This document shows positions 1-6,689 of a stretch of DNA of 8,501 nt, in pieces (position 1 is the stretch's first letter; each line of letters starts with the position of its first letter). Both the position numbers and the translations under genes were made by a program. Under the pieces are notes generated by a model. The model ran no database searches, was not told the origin of the DNA, and saw nothing but the letters and a program-made list of their open reading frames with translations. This DNA comes from Sulfitobacter sp. (GTDB lineage Bacteria; Pseudomonadota; Alphaproteobacteria; Rhodobacterales; Rhodobacteraceae). The stretch spans positions 1-8,501 of the forward strand of contig JAGXHD010000150.1 of the NCBI GenBank assembly GCA_024636395.1, in the 5' to 3' direction.

Positions 1-119
1 AACGATGTTATCTTCATAGTCGGGCTCCGATGTTGGTGAGGACTTCAGCAGGTCATCTGCCTCAGTGTTTCTCAACCAATGCAATAGCTCAAAGTTCCCG
101 CCTATTATGCGCCTGCAAA
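1..119 (-). other. Possible end of a minus-strand gene leaving the left edge
   Basis: Read on the minus strand, this stretch is open through the left edge in one frame. It reads like ordinary protein around 1-105 (for example NFELLHWLRNTEADD), but that frame has no ATG or GTG start and is closed by a stop at 223-225, so it would have to be a truncated gene. In another frame an ATG at 17-15 is preceded by GGAG (28-25) at 7 nt, which could be a true start (MKITS) with only five codons in view. The two readings exclude each other as the same gene, and neither is recognised. This is only a pointer to what may lie to the left. Confidence 0.2.
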
Positions 120-206
120 TGTGATTGGGTCGCGTTGGCGGGAGAGAACGCGCAGGAAACAGATCTGGCGGCTGAGCCAGCCCTGGCTGTCTCTGGCGTG
201 GCCTAG

Positions 207-338
207 CGTGATCTGGATCCGACTATGGGCGGCGAGGATTTTCCGAGTCAGGAGTATTTGTATCAGCGCGGCCCTGAGGCTCCCTGGGAGAAGCAGAAGA
301 CGATTTTGGCCGACACCCCCGCCGAAATTTTCGGCTGA
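207..338 (+). pseudogene. C-terminal remnant of an amidohydrolase (Amidohydro_2-like)
   Basis: Reading from 207 gives about 43 codons ending in TGA at 336-338. The peptide contains PTMGGEDFPSQEYLY and ends ILADTPAEIFG. This resembles the C-terminus of amidohydrolase-2 (TIM-barrel, metal-dependent hydrolase) proteins, where a G-(S/T/E)-D-(F/Y)-P motif carrying the conserved Asp is followed by a last helix of the type ILxxTAAxLFG. A TAG at 204-206 interrupts the same frame. Upstream the frame stays open to the left edge, but only about 120-203 looks protein-like, so both a nonsense mutation and loss of the gene body are likely. No start codon with a ribosome binding site precedes it. A perfect 7+7 inverted repeat (321-335) overlaps the end. 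The family call is from memory of motifs and is moderately uncertain; an intact enzyme can be excluded. Confidence 0.42.
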
Positions 339-552
339 TCCTATAGCTGTTTGAAATTCTCCAACCCGATTCAGAATCCGACCTTTTCAACAAAATTGGA
401 CGTTTGCTGTCCTTCGCTGCACAGCAATGACCGCTGCCAATCCATCAACGCAACCGCTCGTGCGGCAATGCTCCAAGATCCGATTTAGCGCATTTCCAGT
501 GGAAGATAGACCTACTACCCGAGCCTCGAAAGCGATCCCCAACGGCGCAACC
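339..552. other. Intergenic region downstream of the permease
   Basis: No gene is supported here. The stretch lies between the amidohydrolase remnant and the 3' end of the leftward operon. It holds a weak 4-bp hairpin (398-412, GGAC/GTCC) followed on the minus strand by a short T-rich run, which could be a poor terminator for the operon, and a small 5+5 inverted repeat with a 1-nt centre at 494-504. The decamer TTCGCTGCAC (413-422) recurs in inverted orientation at 6353-6362. An open frame on the plus strand from 427 runs into the permease gene antisense and is judged spurious. Confidence 0.5.
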
Positions 553-2589
553 TCACGCCGGCTGCGCTGTGGCTTTCCGACGTCTCAACTGAAGCGCCCA
601 GATCGGCAACATAAGAGCAATCCCGATCCCCATCGTCATCAAGCCTGGCGCGATGAACAGGAAAGATACCAATGCGACCCACCAACGCTCCCACGTTCTA
701 AGCGCTGAAAACAGATAGCCCGAGAAAGCGATGCCAAGAGACCCGATGCCCAACATTGCACCAACCAGGGTAACGGTGAATGCCCACCACGTGAACCCAT
801 CGGCCACCAGCAACAGCGCAGGCGAATACACAAAGACAAAGGGCACCAAAGCCTTGGCGATCCCCAAGTGGAAAGCCGTATTGCCTGTCTTAAAGGGGTT
901 CGATCCCGCGATCCCCGCGGCGGCATAAGCAGCGAGAGCCACCGGCGGCGTAATGTCCGCCAGCACGCCATAGTAGAATACAAAGAAATGCGCGACGATC
1001 GGTTCGACCTGAAGTTGGGCGAGTGCCGGTGCCGCGACGGCCACCAGAATAATGTAGGTCGCTGTCGTCGGGATGCCCGCACCCATGATGATGCAGGCAA
1101 TAGCGATCAACACCAGCGACGAAAAAAGCGCCCATTGCGTCACTGTAAAATACCCCAACAGCGGCAGCGCGCTGAGGGCCGTGCCGATGTCGGTCGCGGT
1201 TTGCACGACTACATAACCGAGACGGAAACCGACGCCAGTCAGCGTGACCACACCCACCACGACACCAACGGTTGCGGCGGCGGCACCCACAGCCAAGGTG
1301 TTCTTGGCACCAGAGGCAAGCGCCTCCCAGAGGTCCTTGATGCTCAGTCGATTGGTGGGGTTCAGGAACCCGACGACAACGCAAGCCATGATGCCATAGA
1401 CCGCCGCAAAATCGGGGGTTTTGCCCGAAAGGATGAGGTAGACAAGGATGGCCAGCGGGATCAGGCTTAACCAATGATCCTTGAGCACGACGCCCATTTT
1501 GGGAAGCTCTTCCTTGCGCAAGCCGCGCAACCCAAGCTTTTTGGCCTCGAGATGCACCATGATGAAAATGCCGAAGTAGTGCAGCAGCGCAGGGAAGAGG
1601 GCGGCCGCCAGCACATCTCTAAGTGGGATTTCGAGGTATTCGACCATGATGAAGGCCGCAGCGCCAAGGATCGGCGGGGTGATCTGACCGCCGGTCGAGG
1701 CTGTCGCTTCAACGGCGCCGGCGAAATGCGCCGGATAGCCGACCCGTTTCATCGCGGGAATGGTTAGCGCGCCAGTGGTGACGGTGTTTGCGATTGAGGA
1801 CCCGGAGATCGTGCCCATGAAGGCCGAGGAAAAGATCGCGACCTTTGCCGGACCGCCAGAATAACGCCCAGCGATCACCATCGCAAAATCAATGAAGAGC
1901 TGTCCCAGTCCGATACGCGTCGCCAGAACGCCAAACAGGATAAAGAGAAACACGTATTGCGCCATCACACCGATGGCGATGCCGTAGATGCCCTGATTGG
2001 TCATATAAAGGTGGTTGATGATGCCAAGCCAGGACGAACCGCCGTGCTTGAGAGCGCCGGGCATCCACGGGCCGAAATAGGCGAAAGCAATGAACAACAG
2101 CCCGATGATCGGCAGCGTCGGGCCAACGCTGCGACGGGTGGCCTCCAACGTCAGAACCAACAGCGCAGTGCCCATGAAAATGTCGGACGGCGCCGGATTG
2201 CCGACCCGTTGTGCCAAAGCGGCGGGCGGTAAAAGCGGTAGATAGAGAGAGGCACCAACGGCCAGCAATGCAAGGGCTACATCGATCAGCGGCACTCCGT
2301 CAAAGCGATACCATGCGCGCGGCGGCAGTGTGTTGTCGGTCTTGCGCAGACCAAAGAGCAAAAAGACCAGCCCCAGAACGAAGGACAGGTGGATGCCCCG
2401 ATGCAAAAGCTCGCGGATCGTGCCGAAACCTGAGGCGTAGAAATGATAGACCGACATTGCGACCAAAATGGCCATGATGATAAACCCGAGCGCTTTCCCG
2501 GTGGGGCGAAACGCTGTTTCCGGGTCAAACTTGCGTTCGATCTCGGCCAGCTGTTCGGAAGAGAGTTCCGGTATGGCGTCGGCGGTCAT
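553..2589 (-). CDS. TRAP transporter fused permease, TAXI type (DctQ-DctM fusion)
   Basis: This inner-membrane permease of a tripartite ATP-independent periplasmic transporter would import a solute delivered by the TAXI binding protein encoded just upstream, driven by a Na+ or H+ gradient. The protein is about 678 residues, the usual size for the fused form. The N-terminal part has hydrophobic segments near residues 35-53, 69-83 and 101-122 (small-subunit part). The large-subunit part carries the hallmark GTISGSSIANTVTTGALTIP (about 259-278) followed by ASTGGQITPPILG (about 297-309), and a second signature in the C-terminal half, GAGIPTTATYI and later LADITPPVALAAYAAAGIAG. The ATG at 2589 is preferred over an in-frame TTG at 2595 because AGGGA (2601-2597) sits 7 nt before the ATG. 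The gene is last in a leftward operon and follows a hairpin terminator. Substrate cannot be read from the sequence. Confidence 0.96.
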   Translation of the reverse strand: MTADAIPELSSEQLAEIERKFDPETAFRPTGKALGFIIMAILVAMSVYHFYASGFGTIRELLHRGIHLSFVLGLVFLLFGLRKTDNTLPPRAWYRFDGVPLIDVALALLAVGASLYLPLLPPAALAQRVGNPAPSDIFMGTALLVLTLEATRRSVGPTLPIIGLLFIAFAYFGPWMPGALKHGGSSWLGIINHLYMTNQGIYGIAIGVMAQYVFLFILFGVLATRIGLGQLFIDFAMVIAGRYSGGPAKVAIFSSAFMGTISGSSIANTVTTGALTIPAMKRVGYPAHFAGAVEATASTGGQITPPILGAAAFIMVEYLEIPLRDVLAAALFPALLHYFGIFIMVHLEAKKLGLRGLRKEELPKMGVVLKDHWLSLIPLAILVYLILSGKTPDFAAVYGIMACVVVGFLNPTNRLSIKDLWEALASGAKNTLAVGAAAATVGVVVGVVTLTGVGFRLGYVVVQTATDIGTALSALPLLGYFTVTQWALFSSLVLIAIACIIMGAGIPTTATYIILVAVAAPALAQLQVEPIVAHFFVFYYGVLADITPPVALAAYAAAGIAGSNPFKTGNTAFHLGIAKALVPFVFVYSPALLLVADGFTWWAFTVTLVGAMLGIGSLGIAFSGYLFSALRTWERWWVALVSFLFIAPGLMTMGIGIALMLPIWALQLRRRKATAQPA

Positions 2590-2613
2590 GGCCAAGTCCC
2601 TAAGCTAAGATCG

Positions 2614-2645
2614 AAAAAGCCCCGGATACCTTGGGCATCCGGGGC
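2614..2645 (-). terminator. Rho-independent terminator between binding protein and permease
   Basis: On the minus strand a perfect 9-bp GC-rich stem (GCCCCGGAT, 2645-2637, pairing with ATCCGGGGC, 2627-2619) encloses a 9-nt loop and is followed at once by five T residues (2618-2614). It lies 20 nt after the binding-protein stop codon and about 25 nt before the permease start, with no other room for a promoter. It most likely stops part of the transcripts, so that binding protein is made in excess of permease, or it protects the upstream mRNA end. Confidence 0.85.
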
Positions 2646-2665
2646 CGGTCGTGCGGGGCGGTGAA

Positions 2666-3670
2666 TTACTTCAACACGCCTGCTTCGCGGTAGTAACGCT
2701 CGGCGCCTGCGTGCAACGGCACACCTACGCCCGACAGCGCTGTCTCCAGCGTGATGGCTTGGCCCTTGGCATGGCCCACGTCGAGCAACTCGCGCGACTG
2801 CTCGTTCCACAGTGCTTTGGTGATGTTGTAGATCAGCTCATCATCCGCGGTTGCGGAGGTGAACCACTGTGCACCGACAGCAACAGTTTCAACGCCGGCA
2901 ACACCTTCGTAAGTGCCTTCGGGAATGTCCGAAGCGGAGAAGAAGCCGTATTTCTCGGTCAGCGCGTCGGCACCGGCACCGTCGATTGGCACCAGCTTGA
3001 TGTCAGCCGCGGAGGCAAGTTCAACCAGTGAACCTGTCGGATATCCGGTCACCACGAAAAAGGCGTCGATCTTGCCGTTGCGCAGGGCTTCGGATGCCGC
3101 CCCACCTTTGAGCGCTTCTGGCGTCAGGTCATCGACCGTCAGACCGTTGGCGTCCATGATCAACAGCGCGTCGACATAGGTGCCTGAGCCTGGCTCATCA
3201 AGCGATACGCGCTTGCCCGCCAGATCGGCGACCGAGTTGATGCCGCTGTCAGCCATGGCGACGAGGTGGATGTGCTCTTCGAACAGGGCGGCGATAGTGC
3301 GCAGATCGGTGGCGGGCGCGCTGCCTTCCATCGTGCCAGTACCGGTATAGGCCCAATAGGCCACATCCGACTGGGCAAAGCCCGAGTTCCGCAGGCCCGA
3401 GACGATGGCGTTGACGTTATCAACCGACCCGCGAGAAGAGACGGCCGATGCGATCAGCCCTTCAACGCCGCAAGAACCGCCATCGTCGCACTCGCGCGAG
3501 CCAGGGGGTTTAGAGATCGCGTTCGCGATCACGCCGCCAATCGGGTAGTAGGTATAGGCCGTGCCGCCGGTGCCGATAGTGAAGAATGTCAGCTCTTGAG
3601 CGACAGCCGTACCGGCCATGCCAAGCGCCAGAACTGCGCTTACCGCAGTCGTTTTAAGTGATTTGATCAT
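2666..3670 (-). CDS. TAXI family TRAP transporter solute-binding protein
   Basis: This is the periplasmic receptor that captures the substrate and hands it to the fused permease encoded downstream. The 334-residue protein starts with a classical Sec signal peptide (MIKSLKTT, hydrophobic core to about residue 20, cleavage expected after AVA at 24). Mature residues 28-46 (TFFTIGTGGTAYTYYPIGG) are the signature that defines TAXI proteins, and GFAQSDVAYWAY and GYPTGSL match later conserved blocks of the family. A Cys61-Cys67 pair (ECDDGGSC) could form a short disulfide in the periplasm. The start is secured by GGAGG (3680-3676) 5 nt before the ATG. It is the middle gene of the operon, 61 bp after the aminotransferase-fold gene with no terminator between them. 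The substrate is unknown; characterised TAXI systems are few. Confidence 0.96.
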   Translation of the reverse strand: MIKSLKTTAVSAVLALGMAGTAVAQELTFFTIGTGGTAYTYYPIGGVIANAISKPPGSRECDDGGSCGVEGLIASAVSSRGSVDNVNAIVSGLRNSGFAQSDVAYWAYTGTGTMEGSAPATDLRTIAALFEEHIHLVAMADSGINSVADLAGKRVSLDEPGSGTYVDALLIMDANGLTVDDLTPEALKGGAASEALRNGKIDAFFVVTGYPTGSLVELASAADIKLVPIDGAGADALTEKYGFFSASDIPEGTYEGVAGVETVAVGAQWFTSATADDELIYNITKALWNEQSRELLDVGHAKGQAITLETALSGVGVPLHAGAERYYREAGVLK

Positions 3671-3731
3671 TAGATCCTCCGTGTTGATTTTATTGTCGTG
3701 GTCGTTTCGGTCGGGGCTGGATGATGTGAAC

Positions 3732-5036
3732 TCATCTTTTAGACCCGGTAACTCGGCGTTCCTTTGGTTGCCCGATGCTGTCGTTCAATGCGCGCAACGT
3801 CTGGGAAACCTCTTGCCGTGTATTGTAGTGGCACATCGAGATGCGCACGCAATCCGGCAGGTTTAGCGGTTTTAGGATATTTCCGCTATAGTGATCAGCC
3901 GTGCGCGAGTGGGTTCGAATGCCCTTTTCGTTGAGCTCAGCGACGATTTCGGGCGAAGCCACGCCCTGCACAGCAAACGAAACTGTGCCGACGCGCGCAG
4001 GATTATCTACGCCAGACAGGATGGTCACCTTGCCCATGTCGCGCAGTCCCCGCTGGCCATCCACTCCATTAATCAACCCGTTTGTCAGATCAGCTTCATA
4101 GTCATGTACCGCCTGACCTGCAGCCTCGATCCGCTTGCGAAAGTCGGTTTCTTGCGAGACCTCACCGCCCAGCCAGTCGAAGTACGCAATCACGTCGGAA
4201 ATTGCCGCATAGGCACCCGCATCGCGCGTGCCAAGCTCCCAATTTAGGGCGGGCCCGCCGTGAAGTGCCTCGTGCGGAAGCGCCGTCATCCGGTCGGAAA
4301 TCCACCCAATGCCATAGCCGTGGCGCGAGAACACCTTGTAAGGAGAGATTGCATAGCCATCGACATTATAGGCGCTCAGATCGAGCTGCCCGTGGGCGGC
4401 GTGCTGGATGCCATCGACGATGATCAGGCAGTTGGGCGCTATTGCGCGGATCGCCTTGGAGATCGCGACGACATCAATGCCGATGCCCGTGACGGGCGAT
4501 GCATGCAGGATCGTCGCTACAGCCACATCCGGATGCATCAGCGCGACATAATCGTCAGCGGTGACCGTGCCGCTTTGCGCATCATGCGGCACGTTCACAT
4601 AGGTCATCCCCAGCGTTCGGGCCCAATGTTGCGCCGCGCTTCTGCTGGAGGGATGCTCGATCGAGCTGCCGATGATTTTGCTGCCCTTGGGCGCGTTGAT
4701 GCAGGCGGTCCGGATCATCCTGTACAACATTTCGGTTCCGGTTTCGCCCGCGATGAACTGGCCTGACTGTGCGTTCATGAAGACGGCCAAATCGGCCTTG
4801 GCCTTTACGATCACTTGCGCCAGCGCTTTAGCGGTCGGATTGTCGCGCCCCTGATTGTCGGGAACACCGGCGAAATGGGCTGATGTTTCGATCACTGATT
4901 TCAGCGTCAATGCGCCGCCGCCATTCTCGAAGTAGACCCGCGGGCCGCCATAGGGGCAGCTTTCTACATGCGCAAACCGACCCCGGATTGCAGCGATGAG
5001 GTCGGGACTATCGGATATTGATTTGGCCTTTAGCAA
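3732..5036 (-). CDS. PLP-dependent aminotransferase class-V fold enzyme (cysteine desulfurase-like)
   Basis: This 434-residue cytoplasmic enzyme belongs to the class-V aminotransferase fold (fold type I). Visible landmarks are RVYFENGGGALTLKSV (33-48), the cofactor-binding GETGTE (97-102), EH at 127-128, the IVDGIQHAAHG block (206-216) with Asp208 and Gln211-His212 placed to hold the pyridine ring, the Schiff-base lysine Lys234 in SPYKVF, and a late VRISMCHYNT (397-406) with the Arg that usually binds a substrate carboxylate. The segment where desulfurases carry RTGHHCA reads RTHSRTADHYSG (374-385), without cysteine, so a standard desulfurase or selenocysteine lyase is unlikely; a lyase, epimerase or kynureninase-like reaction on an amino acid remains open. 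The start is TTG: GAGGG (5048-5044) lies 7 nt upstream, an in-frame TAA stands before it and no ATG is available nearby. It is the first gene of the transporter operon, so it probably acts on the imported compound. Confidence 0.9.
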   Translation of the reverse strand: MLKAKSISDSPDLIAAIRGRFAHVESCPYGGPRVYFENGGGALTLKSVIETSAHFAGVPDNQGRDNPTAKALAQVIVKAKADLAVFMNAQSGQFIAGETGTEMLYRMIRTACINAPKGSKIIGSSIEHPSSRSAAQHWARTLGMTYVNVPHDAQSGTVTADDYVALMHPDVAVATILHASPVTGIGIDVVAISKAIRAIAPNCLIIVDGIQHAAHGQLDLSAYNVDGYAISPYKVFSRHGYGIGWISDRMTALPHEALHGGPALNWELGTRDAGAYAAISDVIAYFDWLGGEVSQETDFRKRIEAAGQAVHDYEADLTNGLINGVDGQRGLRDMGKVTILSGVDNPARVGTVSFAVQGVASPEIVAELNEKGIRTHSRTADHYSGNILKPLNLPDCVRISMCHYNTRQEVSQTLRALNDSIGQPKERRVTGSKR

Positions 5037-5043
5037 TGCGTTG

Positions 5044-5048
5044 CCCTC
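5044..5048 (-). promoter_or_regulatory. Ribosome binding site for the TTG start at 5036
   Basis: GAGGG on the minus strand is 7 nt before TTG 5036-5034. It settles the start, because the reading frame is closed upstream by TAA with no ATG or GTG in between. Confidence 0.65.
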
Positions 5049-5076
5049 ATCTGCGGCGTTTGTGTTCGCGTCATGG

Positions 5077-5104
5077 TTGGCTTATATGATGGGTTAATTA
5101 TAGT
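5077..5104 (+). promoter_or_regulatory. Predicted sigma-70-type promoter for the LysR gene
   Basis: TTGGCT (5077-5082) and TATAGT (5099-5104) are separated by 16 bp and match the -35 and -10 consensus at 4/6 and 5/6 positions. A transcript would start near 5111 and give a leader of about 33 nt. The -10 box overlaps that of the divergent promoter, so only one polymerase could sit here at a time. Confidence 0.5.
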
Positions 5105-5128
5105 GATGAATTACGATGATAACTTATC
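5087..5128. promoter_or_regulatory. Candidate LysR operator in the divergent intergenic region
   Basis: This AT-rich stretch holds a direct repeat TGATGRRTTA at 5087-5096 and 5104-5113 (17 bp apart, under two helical turns), a related CGATGATAA at 5114-5122, and a perfect 5+5 palindrome GATAA-C-TTATC at 5118-5128. Several T-N11-A patterns occur, but AT-rich DNA yields these by chance. Placement over and upstream of the leftward -10 box is what an autoregulating, divergently acting LysR protein would need. The exact site is inferred. Confidence 0.4.
5097..5102 (-). promoter_or_regulatory. Predicted -10 box for the leftward operon, with no good -35
   Basis: TATAAT, a perfect -10 consensus, is read on the minus strand. 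At 16-18 bp upstream no recognisable -35 hexamer is present. This fits a promoter that needs an activator, as is usual for targets of divergently encoded LysR proteins. The leader to the TTG start would be about 55 nt. A second possible box, TATAAG, lies at 5086-5081. Confidence 0.45.
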
Positions 5129-5143
5129 GAATAAAGGAATGTT

Positions 5144-6046
5144 ATGCGCCTGACCTACAATCAACTCGTTGCGTTGCTCGCAGTCGTTGATTGCGGCACT
5201 TTTGAGCGGGCAGCCAGCAAGCTTAACCTCACGCAATCAACAATCACCAAGCGCATTCAAGAGCTTGAGGCCTCCATGGCCTTCGCTGTCTTCGACCGCT
5301 CGAAACGGCAGGCGATCTTGACACCGCAGGGGGAGCAGTTTGTCAGCCAGTCCCGCGAAACGGTTGCAAGCTTTGAAAATCTTGCGTCCTTCAACTCGGA
5401 TCGAAAAGCCATCGCGACCCTTGTCCGGCTCGGCGTAACCGAACTTTCGAGTTTGACCTGGTTGCCAAAGTTTCTTGAGACATCCTTTGCGGCCGATCCG
5501 GATGTTCAGTTCGAAATCACGATTGATATGAGCCGCAATCTGCACAGCAGCTTGGAGACCGGCGAGCTTGACCTGATAGTGGTGCCCGAGATGCCGTTTC
5601 AATTTAATGCCCATGTGCAGCAGATTGCGGATGTTGAGATCACGCTGATCGGCAAGCCGGGTATGATACCAACGGGTGAAACCGTGGAAATCTCTCGGTT
5701 GCAGGGCTTTGAGTTCATTACCCAAGGCAAAACATCTGGGTTTTCAAAGAGCATCAGCGAGTGGTTTGCCAATTACGGGATCAACACCCGCAACAGCGTT
5801 CGGGTCGACAGCCTGCATGCGATGGTTGGTCTGGCTGTCGCGGGCCGTGGGCTTTGTATCGCCCCGCGTGAATACCTCGTGCCCCTCATCAAGAACGCTC
5901 GTGTGGCAGAGATCATCACCCGACCAAAACTGCCGACATTAAAGTACTGTGTGGTCCACTATCCGTCCCCGCATGAGGCGTTGTATTCGCGTGTTGCGGC
6001 AAATATTTCTGGCGCGGCAGACTTCAAAGCTCCGTATTTTATATAG
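5144..6046 (+). CDS. LysR family transcriptional regulator
   Basis: This 300-residue protein has the normal length and layout of the family. A winged helix-turn-helix occupies about residues 3-62 (LVALLAVVDCGTFERAASKL, then LNLTQSTITKRIQELE as the recognition part, and LFxR-type AVFDRSKRQAILT). A linker helix follows to about 88, and a periplasmic-binding-protein-like effector domain runs from about 92 to 290. The start is well set: AAAGGA (5133-5138) lies 5 nt before the ATG. It is divergent from the aminotransferase/TAXI/TRAP operon with 107 bp between the two starts, the classic arrangement for a LysR protein that controls its neighbour and itself. The likely effector is the transported compound or its product, but nothing in the sequence names it. 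Confidence 0.95.
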   Translation: MRLTYNQLVALLAVVDCGTFERAASKLNLTQSTITKRIQELEASMAFAVFDRSKRQAILTPQGEQFVSQSRETVASFENLASFNSDRKAIATLVRLGVTELSSLTWLPKFLETSFAADPDVQFEITIDMSRNLHSSLETGELDLIVVPEMPFQFNAHVQQIADVEITLIGKPGMIPTGETVEISRLQGFEFITQGKTSGFSKSISEWFANYGINTRNSVRVDSLHAMVGLAVAGRGLCIAPREYLVPLIKNARVAEIITRPKLPTLKYCVVHYPSPHEALYSRVAANISGAADFKAPYFI

Positions 6047-6689
6047 GGTTACTGCCTGACCTCCGCTCAGTTGGACGCCTGCTGGCCCGATATCCTCAGT
6101 GCCCCTGTGGAGAACCTTACTGGAGCAAAGCAGAAGTTATTTTCAGGCCAGAGTATCATGCTCGAAGATTAATTTGGGGAAGCCATGAGAGGACCGCGGT
6201 CCGCTTCCTCGCTCCTTGGGCAAAACCCGCGGGTCGGGCGGTAAGCAGCAACTAATGCTAAGCGCAACACGGCGGTTTCCCTTGCTTTGTCGCCGCTGCA
6301 TCACACGATGACAGCAGCCACAAACCTTAGACGTTGCGCCCAATGGTGCTGAGTGCAGCGAACGCCGGCCACTCGGCGATCTTTCCGCTGTTTCAAACAA
6401 GTTAGCTGGTCATCCCGTCACACGCGCAGCATCTCTACGCCATTCTTGGCGACCAATCCTATCGAACGCGACCCACCAGGCGACAATTCAACAAAGGGCC
6501 AAATATTTAACACAATTTCGCATCAATCATGAGCCATCTCCAAGCGATCCGCTCGCACACAAGGATTGAGGCGATGCCAAACAAATGCACGACCGTAAAC
6601 CCACTTTGCACTGCATATTCTGATGGCCTTGTCGCGCCAAAACTTATGGCACAGCTAACCCATCCCGCACTCTCAACTACGGTTCTGAC
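6047..6689. other. Long intergenic region with palindromes and a decayed-looking element
   Basis: No gene is supported. The left part (about 6140-6400) has a perfect 12-bp palindrome GGACCGCGGTCC (6191-6202) and a second one CCCGCGGG (6226-6233), and a minus-strand open frame (6143-6400) rich in Arg, Ser and Cys that looks non-coding. GTGCAGCGAA at 6353-6362 is the inverted copy of a decamer at 413-422. The right part (6400-6689) is less GC-rich and probably holds the promoter of the RTX gene, but I cannot point to convincing -35 and -10 boxes. No clear terminator follows the LysR gene. Confidence 0.5.

Noticed and set aside
121..354. Plus-strand open frame starting with GTG, 77 codons, very rich in Arg and Trp
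   Set aside because: Composition is unlike a real protein, there is no ribosome binding site, and the protein-like reading lies in another frame (the amidohydrolase remnant).
398..412. Hairpin as terminator of the leftward operon
   Set aside because: The stem is only 4 bp and the following T run is short and interrupted; too weak to call.
427..708. Plus-strand open frame of 93 codons
   Set aside because: Its second half is antisense to the 3' end of the permease gene, and the peptide matches no pattern I recognise.
868..1470. Long plus-strand open frame (200 codons) opposite the permease gene
   Set aside because: It is rich in Arg, Asp and Gly as expected for the antisense of hydrophobic codons; the permease on the other strand has clear family motifs.
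6143..6400. Minus-strand open frame of 85 codons
   Set aside because: Rich in Arg, Ser and Cys, with no convincing start signal; better explained as non-coding intergenic sequence.
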